Assembly (NCBI RefSeq): GCF_946886695.1
Contig: NZ_CAMPJD010000082.1
Location: forward strand, 1-9,447
Length of the DNA: 9,447 nucleotides
Reading direction: 5' to 3'
From: an uncultured Pseudoxanthomonas sp.
Lineage (GTDB): Bacteria > Pseudomonadota > Gammaproteobacteria > Xanthomonadales > Xanthomonadaceae
Below are positions 5,957-9,447 of this stretch, piece by piece (position 1 is the stretch's first letter; each line of letters opens with the position of its first letter). Below the pieces are notes generated by a model that saw only the letters and a program-made list of their open reading frames with translations, made no database searches and was not told the origin of the DNA. Position numbers and translations under genes: made by a program.

Positions 5957-7372
5957 ATGGTTGCACCCGTACGACCCGCACGCCTGCCCCTCGTCCTGGC
6001 AGCCGCAAGCTTCACCCTGCTGGTGGCCGCGCCACTGAAGGCGGAGGAAGGCGACTACAGTTTCTGGCAGACCCTGGTGAACCTGGTCTCGCCACCCAAG
6101 GCCGACAACAAGGTCACCGCCGCACAGCGCACCGGCACCTATCCGTTGCTGGCCAATCCGTCCGGATTCAATGACGGCTTCCAGCCCGGTCGCTACGACG
6201 CATGGCAGACCATCCAGCTGGCACCGCAGACCGGCGCGGTGTGCGGCGACGGCTCACCGTTCAAGTTCTTCGTGAATCGCGTGGCAGATACGCGCAACAC
6301 CATCATCTACATGGAAGGGGGAGGCGCCTGCTGGGACTACGCCAGTTGCAGCGGCCAGAGCGGTATCCGCGGCGCGCGCAATCCGAATGGCATCCCCGAC
6401 GACTACATGAGCCTGCTCAATCCCGGCGCCAGCCTGGTCAGCCCGTTCGTCACCCGCGTAAGCCCGTTCGATGCGGTGAAGACGCAGGGCTGGAACATGG
6501 TCTACGTGCCCTACTGCACCGGCGACATCTACAGCGGCGACCGCGTCGCGGTCTACAACGACCCGAGCGGCCAGAACACGCCGCTGGTCTGGCACCACAA
6601 CGGCGTGCGCAACGTGCGCGCGGTGGCGGGCTGGTTGAAGGACAACCTGCCCAGGCCCACCCAGATGCTGTCCACCGGCTGCAGCGCCGGTGGTGCGGGC
6701 AGCCTGACCAGCTATCACCCGCTGCGTCGCGACATGGCGCCCACGCGCAGCTTCCTGATCGACGACTCCGGCCCGATCTTCCCCACGCCGAAGAACGGCA
6801 ATCCGGTGGACTACCCCTCGCAACCGTTGATGGCGCTGATCCGCAGCGCCTGGGGCCTGGACCAGCCCAACGGCCCACTGCCCTACCTCGCCAGCGGCCT
6901 GCCGCAATTCGACCTCAACGAACTCGGCAGCCTGTATCCCGCGCTGTCCAGCAAGTATGCGAACGACAGACTCGGCCATACGCACTTCTGGAAAGACCTC
7001 AACTATTCCTCGTACTCGTACGAGCGCTTCTATCCCGACATCGCCAATGCACCCGACCAGGCGACCAAGGAGGCCCGCATCCACGCACGCTGGGATGTCG
7101 ACACTGCACGACTGCGCGATCGCCTGAACGGCCTGAACAACGTCGGTGGCTACTTCCCGCAGTACCGCGCGCTCAACGAGAGCCACTGCACCACTATCGT
7201 CGATTTCAAGAACGCCGACGTGCAGGCGCAGAACCTGGAACTGAAGCACTTCATCGACAGCGTGCTCGATGGCCAGGGCAAGGTGATCGACGCCAGCGAA
7301 CAGGACGACAAAGCCGACAAGGCCAAGCCTTTCAACCTCCTGTACTGGCTGGTGGACCAGTTGATGGGCTGA
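5957..7372 (+). CDS. Secreted pectinacetylesterase-family serine hydrolase
   Basis: A 471-aa exported alpha/beta-hydrolase of the pectinacetylesterase/Notum family, expected to cleave ester bonds; the true substrate is open, since family members act on acetylated pectin or on other esters. Residues 1-29 are a signal peptide (basic MVAPVRPAR, hydrophobic core, cleavage after APLKA). The mature protein has the oxyanion-region motif YMEGGGACWDY (118-128), the nucleophile motif GCSAGG with Ser243 and the following DDSG (269-272). NESHCTT carries the likely catalytic His410. A catalytic Asp is probably the conserved one near FWKDLNY (Asp347), by position only. Six Cys (96, 125, 131, 187, 242, 411) could form disulfides, as expected outside the cytoplasm. 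The mature N-terminus (SFWQTLVNLV) and extreme C-terminus (LLYWLVDQLM) are unusual aromatic amphipathic segments. It is followed after a hairpin by a small membrane-anchored protein gene, a likely operon partner. Confidence 0.88.
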   Translation: MVAPVRPARLPLVLAAASFTLLVAAPLKAEEGDYSFWQTLVNLVSPPKADNKVTAAQRTGTYPLLANPSGFNDGFQPGRYDAWQTIQLAPQTGAVCGDGSPFKFFVNRVADTRNTIIYMEGGGACWDYASCSGQSGIRGARNPNGIPDDYMSLLNPGASLVSPFVTRVSPFDAVKTQGWNMVYVPYCTGDIYSGDRVAVYNDPSGQNTPLVWHHNGVRNVRAVAGWLKDNLPRPTQMLSTGCSAGGAGSLTSYHPLRRDMAPTRSFLIDDSGPIFPTPKNGNPVDYPSQPLMALIRSAWGLDQPNGPLPYLASGLPQFDLNELGSLYPALSSKYANDRLGHTHFWKDLNYSSYSYERFYPDIANAPDQATKEARIHARWDVDTARLRDRLNGLNNVGGYFPQYRALNESHCTTIVDFKNADVQAQNLELKHFIDSVLDGQGKVIDASEQDDKADKAKPFNLLYWLVDQLMG

Positions 7373-7381
7373 GGCCGATGT

Positions 7382-7410
7382 CCGGGGCCGCCCTGCCGCG
7401 GCGGCCCCGG
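7382..7410 (+). repeat. Perfect 11-bp-stem hairpin between hydrolase and downstream gene
   Basis: CCGGGGCCGCC (7382-7392) and GGCGGCCCCGG (7400-7410) pair without mismatch around a 7-nt loop, CTGCCGC. It starts 9 nt after the hydrolase stop and ends 5 nt before the next gene's GAGGG ribosome site. With no T tract it is unlikely to be a full terminator. Likelier roles are protecting the upstream mRNA 3' end, partial attenuation, or setting a lower dose of the second protein. Confidence 0.6.
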
Positions 7411-7415
7411 CGTGC

Positions 7416-7420
7416 GAGGG
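7416..7420 (+). promoter_or_regulatory. Ribosome binding site of the small anchored-protein gene
   Basis: GAGGG lies 7 nt before the ATG at 7428, immediately downstream of the strong hairpin. It supports this start and independent translation of the second gene. Confidence 0.6.
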
Positions 7421-7427
7421 ATACTGC

Positions 7428-8039
7428 ATGAAGAAGCTGCTGATACTGCTGGTGCCTTGCCTGGTCTTCGTGGCGGCCGTGCTGTGGTGGAAGCGCGATG
7501 CCGCGGGCATGCCGTCGGACGCACGACGCCCGCAGGCCGAAGTGCCCGATGCCTCTTCATCGGCACTGTCGTCGTTGCAAACCACGCCACAGGCGCAGGC
7601 GCACCGCGAACGCCAGCGCTTCGAGGCTGATGCGAAGGATTTCTTCGCGCGCGCCCCTTCGCTGCGGGCGGTGGAGCGCAGCGAACGCGCCGATGCGTTG
7701 ACGCGCCAGATCGACAAGTACGAAGCAACGGGCGGCCTGTCTGCGGGCGAAGCCATGCTGTTGCGCACCGCGCTGGTGAAGGCAACCGTGGACGACCCCG
7801 CGCGGCAGGCGGAGGAGGTCGCGGCCATCGCCGACCGCTATCGCGCCCACGCCGACCAGCGCATGGCCGCCTTCGCCGCGCAGCAGCGCAATGACCCCCG
7901 CTTCCAGTCTTACAAGGCGCGCGAAGCGCAGGTGGTATCGGAAGTGATGGCCAGCACATCGATTCCCGCCGGCCTCACCCGCGACCAGTACCTGCGGCAG
8001 CGACTGCAGGAGGAGCGCGAGCGGGCGTATGCGCCGTAG
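7428..8039 (+). CDS. Small membrane-anchored helical protein of unknown function
   Basis: I do not recognise this 203-aa protein by family. It has three parts: a short basic start (MKK) and one hydrophobic segment at about 4-21, closed by WWKR, which acts as an uncleaved N-terminal anchor; a Pro/Ala/Ser-rich linker at about 25-58; and a highly charged, predicted all-helical domain at about 58-203, rich in Arg, Glu, Gln and Ala with no cysteine. Topology is N-in, with the helical domain in the periplasm. Cys11 lies in LLVPC, but Pro before the Cys argues against a lipobox. It follows the secreted hydrolase by 55 nt on the same strand and is probably co-transcribed. Anchor, linker and helical body directly downstream of a secreted esterase recall lipase-specific foldases (Lif/LipB), though I see no diagnostic Lif motif and it is shorter than typical Lif. 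A chaperone or accessory role is inference only. Confidence 0.75.
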   Translation: MKKLLILLVPCLVFVAAVLWWKRDAAGMPSDARRPQAEVPDASSSALSSLQTTPQAQAHRERQRFEADAKDFFARAPSLRAVERSERADALTRQIDKYEATGGLSAGEAMLLRTALVKATVDDPARQAEEVAAIADRYRAHADQRMAAFAAQQRNDPRFQSYKAREAQVVSEVMASTSIPAGLTRDQYLRQRLQEERERAYAP

Positions 8040-8050
8040 ACGCGGCTGTT

Positions 8051-8074
8051 TGTAGGAGCGACGTAAGTCGCGAC
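8051..8074 (+). repeat. GTAG-headed REP-like element, left copy
   Basis: A 24-bp unit with the GTAG tetranucleotide at 8052-8055 followed by a small hairpin (GCGAC at 8058-8062, loop GTAA, GTCGC at 8067-8071). The exact inverted copy is at 8176-8199. GTAG plus a short palindrome is the architecture of the REP/SMAG elements of Stenotrophomonas and relatives, which are mobilised in trans by RAYT transposases. No such gene is present here. Confidence 0.75.
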
Positions 8075-8134
8075 CGCACGCCGTCAGTTCGCGAGATATC
8101 CACACCCTGCACTGGTGGCAAGCCAACACTGACA

Positions 8135-8156
8135 GGATGCTATCGGTGATGCATCC
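8135..8156. repeat. Bulged hairpin inside the REP doublet spacer
   Basis: GGATGC (8135-8140) pairs with GCATCC (8151-8156); after a single unpaired T at 8141, ATC (8142-8144) pairs with GAT (8148-8150) around GGT. A second, weaker pair GTCAGT/ACTGAC (8083-8088 and 8128-8133) lies to its left. The spacer therefore has its own folding potential apart from the flanking repeats. Confidence 0.4.
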
Positions 8157-8175
8157 GGATCGGTTCGCTTCGGCA

Positions 8176-8199
8176 GTCGCGACTTACGTCGCTCCTACA
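8176..8199 (-). repeat. GTAG-headed REP-like element, right inverted copy
   Basis: A perfect 24-bp reverse complement of 8051-8074, with the GTAG head reading outward (CTAC at 8195-8198) and its hairpin at 8179-8192. The two copies, 101 bp apart, form an inverted doublet that could fold into one large cruciform or transcript hairpin. It sits between convergent genes, 15 bp from the PAP2 stop codon, the position where REP doublets often serve as terminators or mRNA 3'-end protectors. Confidence 0.75.
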
Positions 8200-8214
8200 G
8201 GAAGTGCGACGCAA

Positions 8215-8925
8215 TCACCGCACCTGCCACGGCCGCTCGCGGATGCGGTACAGCACCAGATAGACGCCCGAGACCCAGGCGACACCGGCAGCCCAGCCAC
8301 CGAGGATGTCGGACGGATAGTGCACGCCCAGGTAGATGCGCGAGGCGCCGACAGTCAGCGCGAACAACGCGGCGAGCGCGGCGACCGGCCACCGGAAGCG
8401 GGTATGCCAGCACAGCAGCAGGACCACCATCGCCAGCGTCGCCGATCCCATCGCGTGGCCGCTGGGGAAGCTGAAGGTATGCTCCGGCGCGATGGATTCC
8501 CATAGCGTCGGCCGGTCGCGCTGGAAGAACTGCTTCGTCGCCATGTTCAACAGCGCCGAACCCGCGAACGACACGCCGGCGAACGTCGCCTCGCGCCATC
8601 GCCGCGCGATCAGCAGGCCGATCGTCAGTGCGATGTCGACAGGAACCACGCCCCACTGGTAGCCGATCGCCGAAACAAGGACGAAGAGCCGGTCCAGCGC
8701 CGGGCCGGCCATCGCGTGGGCCTGCCAGAGCAGCGCATCGTCGAAGTAGAAATCCTCGAGTTCGTGGACTTCATCCCCCAGTTCGACGAACAGCCACAGC
8801 GGCGCCAGCACGCAGAGGAACAGCAGGACCAGGCGCCCGCCGTGTTCGCGGAACAGGCCGGCGATGAAGCGCCGGCCGTTCGCCAGCGTGTCAGCCGGCA
8901 GCACGCGCGTACTTGGCCTCGACAT
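8215..8925 (-). CDS. PAP2-family membrane phosphatase
   Basis: A 236-aa integral inner-membrane phosphatase of the type-2 phosphatidic acid phosphatase family (PgpB-like), expected to dephosphorylate lipid phosphates or diphosphates at the periplasmic face. All three signature blocks are intact: K-x6-RP (Lys131, Arg138-Pro139), PSGH (154-157, catalytic His157) and SR-x5-H-x3-D (Ser195-Arg196, His202, Asp206). Hydrophobic segments lie near 32-50, 76-106, 114-128, 160-173, 179-194 and 209-226. The ATG at 8925 makes it overlap the 3' end of ispG by 35 nt with no clear Shine-Dalgarno sequence. Translation is probably coupled to ispG, or it may start at an in-frame GTG at 8904 or CTG further on; the start is uncertain by up to about 13 residues. 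Substrate candidates (undecaprenyl diphosphate, phosphatidylglycerophosphate, phosphatidic acid) cannot be separated from sequence. Confidence 0.9.
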   Translation of the reverse strand: MSRPSTRVLPADTLANGRRFIAGLFREHGGRLVLLFLCVLAPLWLFVELGDEVHELEDFYFDDALLWQAHAMAGPALDRLFVLVSAIGYQWGVVPVDIALTIGLLIARRWREATFAGVSFAGSALLNMATKQFFQRDRPTLWESIAPEHTFSFPSGHAMGSATLAMVVLLLCWHTRFRWPVAALAALFALTVGASRIYLGVHYPSDILGGWAAGVAWVSGVYLVLYRIRERPWQVR

Positions 8926-9447
8926 AGTCGTCGATCAGGGCGACGAACTCGTGCGCGATGTTCTCGCCGCGCAGGGTGATCTTCTTCTCGCCATCGACGA
9001 ACACCGGCGCCGCCGGTGCTTCGCCCGTGCCCGGCAGCGAGATGCCGATGTTGGCGTGGCGCGACTCACCCGGCCCGTTCACCACGCAGCCCATCACTGC
9101 CAGCGTCATGTTCTCGGCGCCGGGGTGGGTGACCTTCCACTCCGGCATTTTGCCGCGCACGTGCTCCTGCACGACCTTGGCCAACTCCTGGAAGAATTCG
9201 GAGGTGGTGCGGCCGCAGCCGGGGCACGCGGTGACCATCGGCGTGAACGCGCGCAGGCCGGTGGTCTGCAGCAGTTCCTGCGCGACGATGACTTCCTGCG
9301 TGCGCGACTGGCCGGGTTCCGGCGTCAGCGAGATGCGGATGGTGTCGCCGATGCCCTCCTGCAGCAGCACGGCCAGCGCGGCGCTCGAGGCCACGATGCC
9401 CTTGCTGCCGATGCCGGCTTCGGTCAGGCCCAGGTGCAGGGCGAAGT
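8891..9447 (-). CDS. ispG: 4-hydroxy-3-methylbut-2-enyl diphosphate synthase, C-terminal part (window edge)
   Basis: The last 184 residues of IspG (GcpE), the iron-sulfur enzyme that converts methylerythritol cyclodiphosphate to HMBPP in the MEP isoprenoid pathway, using electrons from flavodoxin or ferredoxin. The frame runs off the right edge; the start and the N-terminal TIM-barrel portion lie outside. The visible part begins [11 protein letters not shown] and [16 protein letters not shown] (end of the barrel), then has the [4Fe-4S] ligands CPGC in [13 protein letters not shown] and the third Cys plus Glu in GCVVNGPGE. These match the three cysteines and one glutamate of the cofactor site in characterised IspG. 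The C-terminus ([13 protein letters not shown] and onward) is complete, ending in TGA at 8891-8893. The gene is expected to be essential. It overlaps the downstream PAP2 gene by 35 nt, pointing to one transcript. Confidence 0.96.
   Translation of the reverse strand, partial: FALHLGLTEAGIGSKGIVASSAALAVLLQEGIGDTIRISLTPEPGQSRTQEVIVAQELLQTTGLRAFTPMVTACPGCGRTTSEFFQELAKVVQEHVRGKMPEWKVTHPGAENMTLAVMGCVVNGPGESRHANIGISLPGTGEAPAAPVFVDGEKKITLRGENIAHEFVALIDDYVEAKYARAAG

Noticed and set aside
5614..6174. 186-codon + strand frame running from the intergenic region into the hydrolase gene
   Set aside because: It overlaps the signal peptide region in another frame; the product is Arg/Pro/Gly-rich and has no ribosome site.
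7428..7460. Lipoprotein signal in the 203-aa protein (Cys11)
   Set aside because: The residue before the Cys is Pro, which does not fit a lipobox, and hydrophobic residues continue well past the Cys; a plain membrane anchor fits better.
6254..7828. 524-codon open frame on the - strand spanning the hydrolase, the hairpin and the next gene
   Set aside because: It covers two credible + strand genes and their intergenic hairpin, and its product has no domain signature. It is a compositional shadow.

Overview
The window reads as chromosomal DNA of a high-GC gammaproteobacterium, most likely a member of the Xanthomonadaceae/Lysobacteraceae (Pseudoxanthomonas, Stenotrophomonas, Lysobacter or a relative). 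Three things point there: strongly GC-biased third codon positions; a GTAG-headed REP-like doublet around 8051-8199 of the type common in that family; and the character of the genes (Ser/Thr kinase with kinesin-light-chain-like TPRs, FHA-GGDEF protein, DedA-rhodanese fusion). The genus is an inference. I see no phage, insertion sequence, CRISPR array, tRNA or rRNA.

Layout from left to right: (1) 1-895 (+), a DMT/EamA-type transporter cut by the left edge. (2) 908-3628 (-), a large membrane-anchored Ser/Thr protein kinase with a TPR sensor or scaffold region, convergent with the transporter; a GC-rich inverted repeat lies at the junction. (3) 3724-4620 (+), an FHA-GGDEF diguanylate cyclase, divergent from the kinase across a 95-bp gap. 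(4) 4636-5577 (-), a DedA-family membrane protein fused to a C-terminal rhodanese domain, ending 15 bp from the cyclase. (5) 5578-5956, a gene-free divergent intergenic region with a small hairpin. (6) 5957-7372 (+), a secreted pectinacetylesterase-family Ser hydrolase. It is followed by a perfect 11-bp-stem hairpin and by (7) 7428-8039 (+), a small membrane-anchored, helix-rich protein of unknown function. (8) 8040-8214, a convergent intergenic region with two 24-bp inverted REP-like copies enclosing another hairpin. (9) 8215-8925 (-), a PAP2-family phosphatase whose start overlaps the 3' end of (10) ispG (8891-9447, -), which is cut by the right edge.

Three functional groupings stand out. 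The kinase and the FHA-GGDEF protein are divergent neighbours: one can make phospho-Thr and the other carries a phospho-Thr-reading domain on a c-di-GMP synthase, so they are candidates for one signalling circuit. The hydrolase and the small anchored protein form a probable two-gene operon whose layout recalls lipase/lipase-foldase (Lif) pairs. ispG and the PAP2 phosphatase are overlapping genes and could link isoprenoid precursor synthesis with lipid or polyprenyl phosphate dephosphorylation. None of these links is proven by the sequence alone.
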